DNA of 64,000 nt from Granulosicoccaceae sp. 1_MG-2023 (GTDB lineage: Bacteria > Pseudomonadota > Gammaproteobacteria > Granulosicoccales > Granulosicoccaceae): positions 113,356 to 177,355 of the forward strand of contig JAUOPI010000005.1 of NCBI GenBank assembly GCA_030546905.1, in the 5' to 3' direction. Of the stretch, positions 42,032 to 51,921 are shown in pieces; within the stretch, counting starts at the first letter, position 1; every line of letters starts with the position of its first letter. Position numbers and translations under genes: made by a program. Under the pieces are notes generated by a model. It saw only the letters and a program-made list of their open reading frames with translations, was not told where the DNA came from and did not search any database.

Positions 42032-42520
42032 TTAGTCTTTGGGTGTGTAGTGAAAGTAACGGTCACCACAGCCGTGGTCGAAGGCACTCCAGGCTTCAAT
42101 GTCCAGCTCGTACTGCGCCACATTACAGGTTGTCATGATCAGTGGCTGGTCCGGGTCGGTGTAATTGCAGAGTGCTTCAAAGCCGGGATTGTGGCCGACC
42201 AGCATGACGTGGATGGCCTCGTCGGGCAGGGATTCCACCACCGATTGCAGGGTACCGAGCGTGGCCTCGTAAATCGCCCCGAGCTGCACAATGCCGGCGG
42301 GCGGGTAAGCAAACTCCTGACACAGCGCGGTTGCGGTTTGCATGGCGCGGCGGGCAGGGCTGCTGATCACCAGATCCGGGCGGAAGTCTTCGCCGGCCAG
42401 ACGCTTGCCCATGGCCGGCGCATCGCGTTCGCCGCGTGCATTCAGGGGCCGGTCGGCATCGTTTCTGGCCGGGGCGTTCCAGTCCGACTTAGCGTGTCTG
42501 ACAATGCTAAGCAAGCGCAT
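42032..42520 (-). CDS. sixA: SixA-type phosphohistidine phosphatase
   Basis: The histidine-phosphatase fold is clear: RHAKSDW at residues 8-14 supplies the phosphorylated H9, and the second histidine lies in VGHNPG (H110). At 162 residues it is of SixA size. SixA removes phosphate from histidine-containing phosphotransfer domains. The start at 42520 is chosen because a GGAG site lies just upstream; a longer opening to 42538 lacks one. It is divergent from tex. Confidence 0.88.
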   Translation of the reverse strand: MRLLSIVRHAKSDWNAPARNDADRPLNARGERDAPAMGKRLAGEDFRPDLVISSPARRAMQTATALCQEFAYPPAGIVQLGAIYEATLGTLQSVVESLPDEAIHVMLVGHNPGFEALCNYTDPDQPLIMTTCNVAQYELDIEAWSAFDHGCGDRYFHYTPKD

Positions 42521-42614
42521 CTTACTACTCCGTATCAAGTCTTGTTTTAGGGCGCGGTGCCCACTAGGATTCGTCGCTTGTTTTCAGACGAACGCTACAA
42601 GGAATGCCTTGCCG

Positions 42615-44930
42615 ATGACTATAGCACAACAGATTGCGACGGAATTGAAGGTCAGCCCGAAGCAGATAGACGCTGCGGTCGGCCTGTTGGATGAGGGCGC
42701 GACGGTGCCGTTTATTGCGCGTTACCGCAAGGAAGTCACGCAGGGCCTGGACGACACGCAGTTGCGTTTTCTCGAACAACGGCTGGTTTATCTGCGCGAG
42801 CTGGAAGACCGTCGTGCGGCGGTGATCCGCTCTGTTGAGGAGCAGGGAAAGCTGACCGATGAGCTGCGTGCGGCGTTTGCCGGGGCGACCACCAAGACCG
42901 ACCTGGAAGATCTTTATCTGCCCTATAAACCCAAGCGCCGGACCAAGGCACAGATCGCCCGCGAGGCCGGTATTGCACCGCTGGCCGATGCCTTGCTGGC
43001 CGATCCGACGCTGGACCCGCAGGCCGAAGCGGCCGCGTATCTGAACGAGGAAGCCGGTTTTGCCGATGCCCAGGCGGTCCTCGATGGCGCTAAGCAGATC
43101 CTGATGGAACAGTTCTCCGAAGAGGCCTCCCTGGTGTCGTCGCTGCGCGAGTACTTCTGGGAGAATGCTGTTCTGAGTTCCGCAGTGATCGAAGGGCAGG
43201 AGACTGGCGGCGCCAAGTTTGCCGATTACTTCGAATACAGTGAACAGATCGCCGGGATTCCTTCGCACCGCTCGCTGGCCCTGTTCCGCGGGCGCAACGA
43301 AGGCGTTCTGCAGCTGACCCTGGATCTGCCGGATCTGGACCCGACCGCCACGCACCCCTGTGAACAGCGCATCGCGCAGTTTTTCGGCATCAGCAATCAG
43401 GGCCGTGCGGCCGATAGCTTTCTCGCTCAGGCGGTACGCTGGACCTGGAAGGTCAAACTGCATACACGCCTGGACGTGGATCTGATGGGGCGTTTGCGTG
43501 AGCAGGCAGAAGAGACGGCCATCAGCGTGTTTGCCCAGAATCTCAAGGATCTGTTGCTGGCGGCACCGGCCGGCCGGCGTGCCGTACTCGGTCTGGATCC
43601 GGGCCTGCGGACCGGGGTCAAGGTTGCTGTTGTCGATCCGACCGGCAAGCTGCTGGCCACCGACACCATCTACCCGCATGCGCCGCGCAATGACTGGGAC
43701 GGCTCCCTGCACAAGCTGGCACTGCTGGTCAAACAGCACAACGTCAGTCTGGTGGCGATCGGCAATGGTACCGCCTCGCGGGAAACCGACCGGCTGGCTG
43801 CGGATCTGTTGAAACTGGTCGGTGATGCCGGCCTGGCGAAGATTGTCGTCAGCGAAGCCGGTGCTTCGGTGTATTCGGCCTCTGAGCTGGCAGCCCGCGA
43901 ATTCCCGGATCTGGATGTGTCGCTGCGCGGTGCGGTTTCAATCGCCCGGCGTCTGCAGGACCCGCTGGCCGAGCTGGTCAAAATCGACCCTAAATCCATC
44001 GGTGTCGGCCAGTATCAGCACGACGTCAGTCAGGTGCAGTTATCGCGTGCGCTCGATGCGGTGGTAGAGGATTGCGTAAACGGGGTCGGGGTTGATTTGA
44101 ACACCGCATCGGTGCCGCTGCTTACCCGTGTTTCCGGGCTTAATGCCAGTATTGCCTCGAATATCGTTTCCTACCGGGATGAGAAAGGCCGTTTCGCGTC
44201 TCGCAAAGATCTGATGAACGTGCCGCGTCTGGGGGCGAAAACCTTTGAGCAGGCGGCCGGCTTTCTGCGTATCGCCGACGGCGATAACGCGCTGGATGCG
44301 TCTTCAGTTCACCCGGAAGCCTATCCGGTGGTGCACCGGATTCTGTCCGAGACCGGCCGCGACGTGCGTTCGCTGATCGGCGATGCGGCAACATTGCGCA
44401 AGCTTGACCCTGCTAACTTTACCGATGAGCGATTCGGTGTGCCGACGGTGCAGGATATTCTGCGCGAACTGGAAAAACCCGGCCGCGATCCGCGCCCCGA
44501 GTTCAAAACCGCCACCTTTAAAGAAGGCGTTGAGCAGATCGCCGATCTCAAGCCCGGCATGCGTCTGGAAGGGGTGGTCACCAATGTTACCGGCTTCGGT
44601 GCGTTTGTGGATGTGGGTGTACACCAGGACGGGCTGGTGCATATCTCCGAGCTGGCCGATACCTTCGTCAAGGACCCGCACGATGTGGTGTCCGCCGGTG
44701 ATGTGGTGACGGTGCGCGTGATGGAGGTGGACGTTAAGCGTAAACGTATCGGCCTGAGTATGAAGTCGCCCTCGGCGGACAGCGCACGTGGTGCAAGACC
44801 GGCGCCGCAAGAGCGTGGCAAGGGCCGGGACGGGCGTGGTGCTCAGCGTGGCCGGGCACCGAAAGCGGCACCGGCAGCACCGGGTAATACGGCCATGGCT
44901 GATGCGCTGAAGGCGTTGATGAAAGACTGA
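42615..44930 (+). CDS. tex: Tex transcription accessory protein
   Basis: The ATG at 42615 gives 771 residues (YhgF of E. coli has 773). Domains in order are: an N-terminal helical part, a YqgF/RNase H-like domain with [17 protein letters not shown] (about residues 330-346), a helix-hairpin-helix region ([15 protein letters not shown]) and a C-terminal S1 RNA-binding domain ([34 protein letters not shown]). The C-terminus adds a short arginine- and proline-rich tail. Opening upstream of 42615 overlaps sixA on the other strand and is rejected. Confidence 0.95.
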   Translation: MTIAQQIATELKVSPKQIDAAVGLLDEGATVPFIARYRKEVTQGLDDTQLRFLEQRLVYLRELEDRRAAVIRSVEEQGKLTDELRAAFAGATTKTDLEDLYLPYKPKRRTKAQIAREAGIAPLADALLADPTLDPQAEAAAYLNEEAGFADAQAVLDGAKQILMEQFSEEASLVSSLREYFWENAVLSSAVIEGQETGGAKFADYFEYSEQIAGIPSHRSLALFRGRNEGVLQLTLDLPDLDPTATHPCEQRIAQFFGISNQGRAADSFLAQAVRWTWKVKLHTRLDVDLMGRLREQAEETAISVFAQNLKDLLLAAPAGRRAVLGLDPGLRTGVKVAVVDPTGKLLATDTIYPHAPRNDWDGSLHKLALLVKQHNVSLVAIGNGTASRETDRLAADLLKLVGDAGLAKIVVSEAGASVYSASELAAREFPDLDVSLRGAVSIARRLQDPLAELVKIDPKSIGVGQYQHDVSQVQLSRALDAVVEDCVNGVGVDLNTASVPLLTRVSGLNASIASNIVSYRDEKGRFASRKDLMNVPRLGAKTFEQAAGFLRIADGDNALDASSVHPEAYPVVHRILSETGRDVRSLIGDAATLRKLDPANFTDERFGVPTVQDILRELEKPGRDPRPEFKTATFKEGVEQIADLKPGMRLEGVVTNVTGFGAFVDVGVHQDGLVHISELADTFVKDPHDVVSAGDVVTVRVMEVDVKRKRIGLSMKSPSADSARGARPAPQERGKGRDGRGAQRGRAPKAAPAAPGNTAMADALKALMKD

Positions 44931-44950
44931 GCCCGCCTCGGCGGGTGGCA

Positions 44951-44980
44951 AAAAAAAGCCCCGCATTGCGGGGCTTTTTT
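44951..44980. terminator. Bidirectional terminator between tex and the LysM lipoprotein gene
   Basis: The stem GCCCCGC/GCGGGGC with loop ATT is flanked by an A-run on the left and a T-run on the right, so it serves both converging genes. A second small stem CCCGCC/GGCGGG lies just before it. Confidence 0.92.
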
Positions 44981-44983
44981 GTA

Positions 44984-45652
44984 TCAGAGCCAGTCGGATA
45001 AGCGGCTTTGCGTTTCATCCGGCCCGAGCAGGCGGGCGTCGTTTTCGTGCAGATAGCCCGGTCCTTTCTCGGTCTGAACGTGGATCCAGTTGGTGTTTTG
45101 CCCGAGGTATTTGAGCGTGGTGCCGGGCAATACCCGTGTGACCATATCCCCGGTGTAGGCCGGGCGCTCGTAGATGGCTTTCGGGTAGTAGCTGCCTTCG
45201 ACCACCACCCAGAGGCTTTGCATGGCCGCGCTGTCGTCCGCCTGTGTGCCGGTGCTGTTGTCCGGAGCAGGGCTTGCCGGCGGCTCATCGGGAATAATCT
45301 CGGCCAGTTCCGGGGGGGCCGGCAGTGTTTGAGCAACCGGCAGCGGACTGGCTTCGGGCGGCAGCAGCTCGCCCGGGATCATCAGAGGATCGCCGACCCG
45401 CAGGTGATTGGGATTACGGATGTCGTTGTATTGGGCAATGGCGCGCCAGTTATCACCGTCACCGGTGGTTTTGCGGGCAATCGCCGACAGACTGTCGCCG
45501 GATTGAACAATATAAGCCATATCCGGCAGACGCCGTGTTTCAATCTGCGGTTCCGGGCTTGCTGTTTCCGGTACCGGCGTTGCGGTCGGGGCGCTGCTAC
45601 ATGCTTGTAGTACTACACAAATAGCGAATGCAGGAATAATGCTACTTTTCAT
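44984..45652 (-). CDS. LysM/SH3-like lipoprotein, shorter paralogue
   Basis: The 222-residue product has a lipoprotein signal (lipobox LQAC, Cys18). A LysM domain follows (YIVQSGDSLSAIARKTTGDGDNWRAIAQYN, about residues 48-95), then a proline- and alanine-rich linker and a C-terminal SH3-like region (VVVEGSYYPKAIYERPAY..YLGQNTNWIHVQTEKGPGYLHENDA). The layout fits an envelope protein that binds peptidoglycan. The next gene upstream on the same strand encodes a longer paralogue with the same layout. Confidence 0.85.
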   Translation of the reverse strand: MKSSIIPAFAICVVLQACSSAPTATPVPETASPEPQIETRRLPDMAYIVQSGDSLSAIARKTTGDGDNWRAIAQYNDIRNPNHLRVGDPLMIPGELLPPEASPLPVAQTLPAPPELAEIIPDEPPASPAPDNSTGTQADDSAAMQSLWVVVEGSYYPKAIYERPAYTGDMVTRVLPGTTLKYLGQNTNWIHVQTEKGPGYLHENDARLLGPDETQSRLSDWL

Positions 45653-45708
45653 TTTCTGTTCTGCCGCGTCAAAGTTTGTTTATCGGCCCTGGCGCGGCTC
45701 CAGTGCGG

Positions 45709-46944
45709 TTAATCGATCGCCTGAACGTCGCGGTGGAATATATACCCGGAGCCGTTATCTGTACTGATGGCGATCCAGTCTCCATCACGTCCTGTGGTTT
45801 CGAAGACCGATCCGGGCGCTACGCGCATAACCAGGCCGGAAGCGTAATCGGGGGCTTTGTATACCGCTTTGGGGGTGAAATCACCGGTCACCCTTACGCG
45901 GGATACTGACGCTGCGGTTGTATTTTCCGAAACGACAGCCTCCACCTTATCTTCGTCTGCTACGGCAATTTCTGTACCACTGGTGCTGGCCGTGGGCTTG
46001 CGGAAACCGGTTTTGATCAGGGTGCTCAAACTGCTCAGACGTTGGCGCACACCGCCGACCTGCGTTTCCTCAGCGGCGCCGGCACTTGGTGCATCTGTGA
46101 CCTCAGCGACCTCAGCGGCCGGCAAGGTGGACGGTGTTTCGCTGACGGCCGGCTCAGGCACGACGATTTCGTCGCTCTGCATTGCCATGCGGTTTGTGCT
46201 TTCGGTGTCGTCGCTGGTGGCGGCTTGTCCCATCCGCGTGGGCGGCACTATACGCGTCGGCAATTTGATGACCGGTGCGGGTGCCGAGGCGGTGCTTGTT
46301 GCGGTTTCGCTGATCGGCACCGGCAGGCTGTCGTCGGGGATTAACAATTCGTCGCCGACCCGGATGGAGTAGGGAGGCTGCAAGCCGTTGAACTCGGCAA
46401 GCCGTTTCCAGTTCGCCGCATCGCCCGTGTATTGCTGGGCGATCGCCGACAAGGTGTCCGTGTTGGCGACTGTATGGCGTGTCACGCGCTCGGCGCTGAC
46501 CGGTATGGCGGTGGCGATTTCGGGGGCTTCGTCAGCTGTGACAGCCGCTGCGCGGGTTTCCAGCGGTGTTGTCAGCTGTGCGGCGGCCTGGGCGCTGTTA
46601 TCACCCTGCACCGGTGCGGTGTAAGCGGAATCAGGTATCATGCCGCTGCGCCCGATCGGCTGGCTGACGATGCCGGCACCGTTATTGAGTGTTCTGACAA
46701 CCGGTGTATCGGCATCGGCCGGCAGGGTCGTTGTGGTGTTCAGTGCTGTAGTGGTGTTGGTGCCGCTGGGCGCCGGAACCGCCATCTCATCGATCCGTGC
46801 GTATTGCTCGGTACTGCCTGTGTCCATGCCGTAGACAGACCGTAAGCTGCTGTCGTGCGTGGGGAGGTCGGCGCAACCGCTCAAAGCGGTGGCGATGGCC
46901 AGACTGAGTCCCAGGTGTGGCAGTCTGTGTGATTTCGTGTGCAT
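45709..46944 (-). CDS. LysM/SH3-like lipoprotein, longer paralogue
   Basis: The 411-residue product has a lipoprotein signal (lipobox LSGC, Cys24). Its LysM domain (TLSAIAQQYTGDAANWKRLAEFN, IRVGDELLIP) and its C-terminal SH3-like region (FTPKAVYKAPDYASGLVMRVAPGSVF, GDGDWIAISTDNGSGYIFHRD) align with the shorter neighbour. The linkers are long, low-complexity and rich in T, A, S and V. The gene is 56 bases upstream of its paralogue, so both arose by tandem duplication and are probably co-transcribed. Confidence 0.85.
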   Translation of the reverse strand: MHTKSHRLPHLGLSLAIATALSGCADLPTHDSSLRSVYGMDTGSTEQYARIDEMAVPAPSGTNTTTALNTTTTLPADADTPVVRTLNNGAGIVSQPIGRSGMIPDSAYTAPVQGDNSAQAAAQLTTPLETRAAAVTADEAPEIATAIPVSAERVTRHTVANTDTLSAIAQQYTGDAANWKRLAEFNGLQPPYSIRVGDELLIPDDSLPVPISETATSTASAPAPVIKLPTRIVPPTRMGQAATSDDTESTNRMAMQSDEIVVPEPAVSETPSTLPAAEVAEVTDAPSAGAAEETQVGGVRQRLSSLSTLIKTGFRKPTASTSGTEIAVADEDKVEAVVSENTTAASVSRVRVTGDFTPKAVYKAPDYASGLVMRVAPGSVFETTGRDGDWIAISTDNGSGYIFHRDVQAID

Positions 46945-46992
46945 AGCGCGTCCGGTCAGATCGTGATTAGGGGTTCTGAATTCGCAGCGGTG

Positions 46993-47120
46993 AAACCCGC
47001 TTGCGGGTTTGATCTACGATTAGTAGATAGCAGCGGCTCAGAGTTCCGTCAAATTCTAATCGTTGCGCTAAGCGGCCGTGACGGGCACGAGCTGCCCTGC
47101 GCACCGTGGAGACGGTGCGC
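46993..47120 (-). promoter_or_regulatory. Intergenic stretch with two hairpins upstream of the LysM genes
   Basis: Two perfect stems lie here: AAACCCGC/GCGGGTTT (46993-47010) and GCGCACCGT/ACGGTGCGC (47099-47120). The second may end the transcript of the small gene at 47144-47455 on the - strand, although no T-run follows it. Confidence 0.4.
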
Positions 47121-47143
47121 CTTTGTGCGGGTGTTTCCGGTGC

Positions 47144-47455
47144 TTATTTGCCGAGCTGCAGGCGGCGGTCGGGGTCGGTGCGGCTCAGGGCTTCAGAAAA
47201 CAGATCGCGCTCCAGTACGGGCGGCGTCACAACGGGGTGTTGGCTTTGCCGGCGGACTTTCTCGAACACGCTGTCGAGTTGTTCCCGGGCGCTGCGCAGC
47301 TCGGCTTTGGCCAGTTTCATGGCGACCTTGGCAGAGGCGCGGCCTTGCGCGGTGGCAGGCATTGCATTGACATGGTGGCGGATGCGCTTGAGGGTGCGCA
47401 GGCGCCGTTCGTAGAGTTTGCGTGCGACGTCTAATTCGAGTGATAGGCTTCCCAT
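47144..47455 (-). CDS. Small coiled-coil protein of unknown function
   Basis: The 103-residue product is strongly basic and helical (ARKLYERRLRTLKRIRHHVNAM; KVAMKLAKAELRSAREQLDSVFEKVRR), which suggests a coiled coil. It has no signal peptide or membrane segment. No family or partner is recognised. The gene is monocistronic between a LysM gene and glnS on the same strand. Confidence 0.6.
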   Translation of the reverse strand: MGSLSLELDVARKLYERRLRTLKRIRHHVNAMPATAQGRASAKVAMKLAKAELRSAREQLDSVFEKVRRQSQHPVVTPPVLERDLFSEALSRTDPDRRLQLGK

Positions 47456-47595
47456 TGACAGGGCTCCGATCTGAGCTTAGTTGTAGGGAGTCTATCCTAA
47501 ATTTCTATTTTTTCAGTAAAAACGTACTTTTCTTTGTTACAAGCGTGTTGGAAACTGCACCGCCGCGGGATGGGCGGTGCAGCATCGGGGCCGGT

Positions 47596-49254
47596 TCAGC
47601 CGCCCCAGGAGTCACGTAAGGTGATGGTGCGGTTGAAGACCGGGCGGGCCGGGCTGTGGTCGCGGCGGTCGGCGACGAAATAGCCCTGACGTTCGAACTG
47701 CACATTGGTTTCCGGGGCGGCTTCGGCCAGCGCCGGTTCAACCTTGCAGTTTGTCAGTACGGTCTTGGAGTTTTCGCGGATGCAGTCGAGGAAGTCCTCG
47801 GCCGCCGCCGGATTGGGGTCTTTGAACAACGGTTCATAGATACGCACTTCGGCGGTGACGGCTGTTTCGGCATTGACCCAGTGGATGACGCCTTTGACTT
47901 TACGGCCTTCCGGGTTTTTGCCAAGCGTGTTTTCGTCGTAGCTGCAGCGCAATTCGGTAATCTCACCCTTATCATCCTTGATGACCTCATCGCAGCGGAT
48001 CACGTAACTGCCGCGCAGGCGCACTTCGCCGCCGGGGACCAGGCGTTTGAATTTCGGCGGCGGCACTTCGGCGAAGTCGTCGCGCTCGATATAGACGGTC
48101 CCGCCGAACAGGACATCGCGGGTGCCGGCCTCGGGATTTTGCGGATGATTCGGCAGGCTCAGGGTTTCGCTGTGATCCTGCGGGTAGTTGGTGATCACGA
48201 CTTTAATCGGGTCGAGCACGGCCATACGGCGCAGCGCGTTGGTGTTCAGATCATCGCGGATCACGTTTTCCAGTACCGGCATCTCGATCGAGGCGTCGTT
48301 TTTGGTCACGCCGATACGTTCGCAGAATTCGCGGATCGCGGCCGGAGTAAATCCGCGCCGGCGCAGCCCGGTGATGGTCGGCATACGCGGGTCATCCCAG
48401 CCGTCGACGATCTTCTCGCGGACCAGTTGAATCAGTTTGCGCTTGCTGAGAATGGTGTATTCCAGATTCAGCGGTGCGAATTCGGTCTGCTTGGGCGGAT
48501 CGGCAATCTCCAGTGAGGCCAGCACCCAGTCATACAGCGGGCGGTGATCCTCGAATTCCAGCGTGCACAGCGAGTGGGTGACGTTTTCAATCGCGTCAGA
48601 CAGGCAGTGGGCGTAGTCATACATCGGATAGATGCACCACTGATCGCCGGTCCGGTAGTGGGTGTGGCGGCGGATGCGGTAGAGCGTGGGGTCACGCATG
48701 TTCATATTGCCCGAGGCCATATCGATACGTGCGCGCAGCACGTGTTCGCCGTCGGCAAATTCGCCTTCGCGCATGCGCTCGAACAGGTCGAGGTTTTCTT
48801 CCACGCTGCGCTCGCGGTAGGGACTGGGCTTGCCCGGCTCGGTCAGGCTGCCGCGGTATTCGCGGATTTCTTCGGCCGACAGGCTGTCCACATAGGCGCA
48901 GCCGCGGCGGATCAGCTCGACCGCATAATCGTACAGCTGTTGGTAGTAGTCCGAGGCGTGGCAGAGGTTTGACCAACTAAAGCCCAGCCACTCGACATCG
49001 CTTTGGATGGCCTGTTCGTATTCGGCGTCTTCTTTTTCCGGATTGGTATCGTCAAAGCGAAGATTGCACTGGCCGCCGTAGTCACGGGCAAGGCCGAAGT
49101 TGAGGCAGATCGATTTGGCATGCCCGATGTGCAGATAGCCGTTGGGCTCGGGCGGAAAGCGTGTCTGCAGCCGGCCGCCGTGTTTGCCGGCTTCGAGGTC
49201 GGCGCTGACAAGATGGCGGATAAAGTTGTTGCTGGGTTTGGCGTCGCTGGACAT
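47596..49254 (-). CDS. glnS: Glutaminyl-tRNA synthetase
   Basis: GlnS charges tRNA-Gln with glutamine directly. The 552-residue product closely follows the E. coli enzyme (554 residues). The HIGH motif is at residues 42-45 (HIGH in [12 protein letters not shown]) and the KMSKS equivalent is LSKRK near residue 270. The [16 protein letters not shown] block and C-terminal anticodon-binding barrels are present. The presence of GlnS agrees with a gammaproteobacterial origin. Confidence 0.97.
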   Translation of the reverse strand: MSSDAKPSNNFIRHLVSADLEAGKHGGRLQTRFPPEPNGYLHIGHAKSICLNFGLARDYGGQCNLRFDDTNPEKEDAEYEQAIQSDVEWLGFSWSNLCHASDYYQQLYDYAVELIRRGCAYVDSLSAEEIREYRGSLTEPGKPSPYRERSVEENLDLFERMREGEFADGEHVLRARIDMASGNMNMRDPTLYRIRRHTHYRTGDQWCIYPMYDYAHCLSDAIENVTHSLCTLEFEDHRPLYDWVLASLEIADPPKQTEFAPLNLEYTILSKRKLIQLVREKIVDGWDDPRMPTITGLRRRGFTPAAIREFCERIGVTKNDASIEMPVLENVIRDDLNTNALRRMAVLDPIKVVITNYPQDHSETLSLPNHPQNPEAGTRDVLFGGTVYIERDDFAEVPPPKFKRLVPGGEVRLRGSYVIRCDEVIKDDKGEITELRCSYDENTLGKNPEGRKVKGVIHWVNAETAVTAEVRIYEPLFKDPNPAAAEDFLDCIRENSKTVLTNCKVEPALAEAAPETNVQFERQGYFVADRRDHSPARPVFNRTITLRDSWGG

Positions 49255-49346
49255 GGCGCGTGCAGGTTCCCTGAAAATATTCGTGGATTAAACGCGCATT
49301 TTGCCAGCTTGCCGCCGGCAATGCACCGGTCTCGCGCCCTTCGGTG

Positions 49347-49997
49347 TCAATCGGCGCTGGCGGTGCGGGTGCTGAACTCGCCGCGGGCAACACTTTGTTG
49401 AAAGCGGGTCATGACCTTGTCGACGTAGTCGCGGGTTTCCGGGTAGGGCGGAATCCCGCCGAAACGGGTGACCGCGCCGGGGCCGGCGTTGTAGGCGGCC
49501 AGCGCGTGGCGGTAATTGTAGTTAAATTGCTGCACGAGGCCGGCCATATAACGAATGCCGCCGCGCAGATTCTGTTCCGGATCAAAGCTGTCGGTAACGC
49601 CGAGTTCACCGGCGGTGGCCGGCATCAGTTGCATCAGCCCTTCTGCCCCGACGCCGGAGCGGGCCTGCGGGTCGTAGCAGGATTCAACGCTGATGATGGC
49701 GTGGATCAGCGCTGGGCTGAGGCCGGCATCTTCGCTGAACCGCTCGATCAGGGGCGCGTAGTCGGCTTTGCGTTGTTGCAGTGTTTCGCTGCCGGGCGGC
49801 AGGCAGTGCACGCGCGCGGTGCTTTTCGGTGAGCGTTTAAACGGCGCGTATTGCCCGAATTGATGCTGGGAAGCCTGTTTGTCGGTCAGCCAGACCGTAC
49901 CGTCCGGGTCGGTATAACGGTAGATCTGTGCGGCACCGGCGGCAGGCAGCGCAATCAGCAGCGATAGCAGTAATAGCAACAGGTTCAGTGGCGGCAT
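49347..49997 (-). CDS. Lytic transglycosylase (SLT domain)
   Basis: The 216-residue product has a signal peptide (LLLLLLSLLIALPAAGA). A short N-terminal segment (IYRYTDPDGTVWLTDK) resembles the small DUF4124-type beta domain. The SLT catalytic domain follows: LIHAIISVESCYDPQARSGVGAEGLMQLMPATA contains the catalytic glutamate in SVES, and the LAAYNAGPGAV motif is typical. It cleaves peptidoglycan in the periplasm. Its neighbour on the same strand upstream is a nitroreductase, probably unrelated. Confidence 0.93.
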   Translation of the reverse strand: MPPLNLLLLLLSLLIALPAAGAAQIYRYTDPDGTVWLTDKQASQHQFGQYAPFKRSPKSTARVHCLPPGSETLQQRKADYAPLIERFSEDAGLSPALIHAIISVESCYDPQARSGVGAEGLMQLMPATAGELGVTDSFDPEQNLRGGIRYMAGLVQQFNYNYRHALAAYNAGPGAVTRFGGIPPYPETRDYVDKVMTRFQQSVARGEFSTRTASAD

Positions 49998-50074
49998 GGT
50001 CGGGATCGGTCAGGGGCCGGGTAATTCCGGCACAGTCAGTGACCCTTATCGGCCGTTTGCCGCCAAACCTGATC

Positions 50075-50638
50075 TTACCAGTGGCTGACGAAATCCGCCG
50101 GGTCGGGGCGACGCACCTGCGGCTTGTCGATCGTCGCTGTACCGAGGTAGACAAAGCCGACGATATGGTCTTTTTCCGCGATGCCGAGCGCTTCTTTGAC
50201 TTCCGGGGCATGCGCATTCGGGCCGGTCAGCCAGATCGCGCCGAAGCCCAGTGCATTGGCCGCCAGAATCAGTTGTTGGGCGGCGGCCCCGGCCGAGAGG
50301 ATTTGCTCGGTTTCCGGTGTTTTCGGATGGTCCGGCGTGATGTCGGCGACCACGGTCACGATCATCGGTGAACGCAGGGGCTTGCTGCGCTGGCTTTCGA
50401 GTTTGTCAGCGGGCATATCCGGTTCGCGTCGGCGTGTCGCTTCAACAAACACATCGCCGAGCTTATTGCGCGATTCGCCTTCGATCACAATAAAACGCCA
50501 GGGACGCAGAGCCGCGTGATCCGGTGCTGCCACAGCGGCCTGCAGGATCTCTCTCAACTGGGACGGGTCCGGCGCGGGTTCGGCCAGAAACCTGGCCGGA
50601 ATTGACGCACGTTGTTGAAGAAATTCAAGCACAGTCAT
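50075..50638 (-). CDS. Nitroreductase family protein (YdjA-like)
   Basis: The 187-residue product has the small YdjA-type nitroreductase layout: an N-terminal R-S/A-x-P loop (RASIPARFLAEP) for FMN, the APDHAALRPWRFIVIEG segment, and LILAANALGFGAIWLTG for the second FMN contact. The family uses FMN and NAD(P)H, and the physiological substrate is usually unknown. It is divergent from the acyltransferase gene; 156 bases between them hold both promoters. Confidence 0.92.
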   Translation of the reverse strand: MTVLEFLQQRASIPARFLAEPAPDPSQLREILQAAVAAPDHAALRPWRFIVIEGESRNKLGDVFVEATRRREPDMPADKLESQRSKPLRSPMIVTVVADITPDHPKTPETEQILSAGAAAQQLILAANALGFGAIWLTGPNAHAPEVKEALGIAEKDHIVGFVYLGTATIDKPQVRRPDPADFVSHW

Positions 50639-50794
50639 AGCAATCCTGATTCGGTTTTCGGAGAAAAAGATTTTTAACAGAAATTCACCGCCGGTGACAG
50701 CTCACATACCGGATGCTCAGATTAAAGTATGCCCCCGCCGTAACCGAAAACCTGTCTGAAATTGTTCAAAAAATAACCCTCTCAGGAGCCCCCG

Positions 50795-51913
50795 GTGCTG
50801 CCCGGAATGACAGCATCGCTGCAATCTATGTCAGAAAAGTATTCAGTCGAAATCGCCCGTGGTCGCGAGGCCTTGAACGCCTTGCGTCCGGCCTGGCTCG
50901 AGCTGCTTGAGCGCCGCCGCGGCTATGCGTTCTATCACCATCCGCAATGGTTCGGGGCGCTCAACGATCACCTGCTCGGGGATGAGCTGGTCGTCGCGCA
51001 ACTGTGGTGCGACGGCAAACTGCAAGTCCTTGCACCGTTGATCTCCCACGGTGCCATGCTGAGCAATCCGCGCCACGAACATATCGTCTTGTCGGACTGG
51101 GTAATTGCCGATGCGCTGCCGGTAACGACGCTGCTCAGGTATCTGCCGGACATGCTGGAGGCCGCTGGCGGGGGCCGCTGGACGCGTCTGGCTCTGCACG
51201 ACTTTGTCAGCGCTGAATTAGTGCACGGTGGTCTCAGTGCCCCGGCAGATGCGCCCGCGCCTTTGCTCAGTACTCTGCGTACCACCCGCACCAGTGCCTG
51301 GTTCGATTGCCGTCAGGACGCCACGCCGGTGCCGGGCAAAATGCGCCGCAATCTGCGCCGCCTGCGGAAAAAATGCGGCGAAGTCAGTGTCACCGTTGCC
51401 GATACACCGGAGACGCTGGCCGGCGCCTATCAGGAATTTCTGCGTATAGAAGCCTCGGGCTGGAAGGGTGATAAAAAAACAGCGATTGCCCGTGATGAGG
51501 ATTTACGCCGCTTTTACGAGGCCTTGCAGGTCAGAACTGCCGGGCTTGGCGCTGAGATTCACATCCTGCATCTGGACGGACAGGCCGTTGCCGCGCAGCT
51601 GACATTACGCAGCGGTGGTCTGCTGAGCCTGCTCAAAATCGGCTTTGACGAAGCGTACGCGCAGGTCTCGCCGGGGTCGATTCTGCTTGAAGAGACGCTT
51701 ACCCGGGCGCAGGCCGACCCGGCTACTGAGAGCGTCAGTCTGGTCACCAATCCGCCCTGGGCGGAGCGCTGGCACCCGGCTGTTATCGATGTGGGTACTT
51801 GCCGGATTTACAACAATACAACCTCGGGACATGCCAAACGGCGTGTCGATCACCTCCGTGCCACAGCTGTAAATCTGTGTCGGGAGCTCATTAAACACAA
51901 GGCCAAACACTGA
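50795..51913 (+). CDS. BioF2/CelD-type acyltransferase
   Basis: The 372-residue product belongs to the BioF2-like acetyltransferase group of the GNAT superfamily, seen from FYHHPQWFGAL at the N-terminus, RRNLRRLRKKCG in the middle and the C-terminal FLRIEASGWKGDKKTAI and VAAQLTLRSGGLLSLLKIGFDEAYAQVSPGSILLEE blocks. Relatives act in polysaccharide synthesis, for example CelD. The start is the GTG at 50795 because AGGAG lies six bases before it; the ATG at 50828 has no such site. The carbamoyltransferase gene follows after eight bases, and two more genes complete the operon. Confidence 0.85.
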   Translation: MLPGMTASLQSMSEKYSVEIARGREALNALRPAWLELLERRRGYAFYHHPQWFGALNDHLLGDELVVAQLWCDGKLQVLAPLISHGAMLSNPRHEHIVLSDWVIADALPVTTLLRYLPDMLEAAGGGRWTRLALHDFVSAELVHGGLSAPADAPAPLLSTLRTTRTSAWFDCRQDATPVPGKMRRNLRRLRKKCGEVSVTVADTPETLAGAYQEFLRIEASGWKGDKKTAIARDEDLRRFYEALQVRTAGLGAEIHILHLDGQAVAAQLTLRSGGLLSLLKIGFDEAYAQVSPGSILLEETLTRAQADPATESVSLVTNPPWAERWHPAVIDVGTCRIYNNTTSGHAKRRVDHLRATAVNLCRELIKHKAKH

Positions 51914-51921
51914 GAGCGCGC

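Noticed and set aside
42342..42614. A 91-codon upstream extension of tex.
   Set aside because: It lies opposite sixA, and the Tex family N-terminus begins at 42615.
50713..50910. A 65-codon frame upstream of and overlapping the acyltransferase gene.
   Set aside because: It overlaps a gene with clear family features and has no ribosome-binding site of its own.
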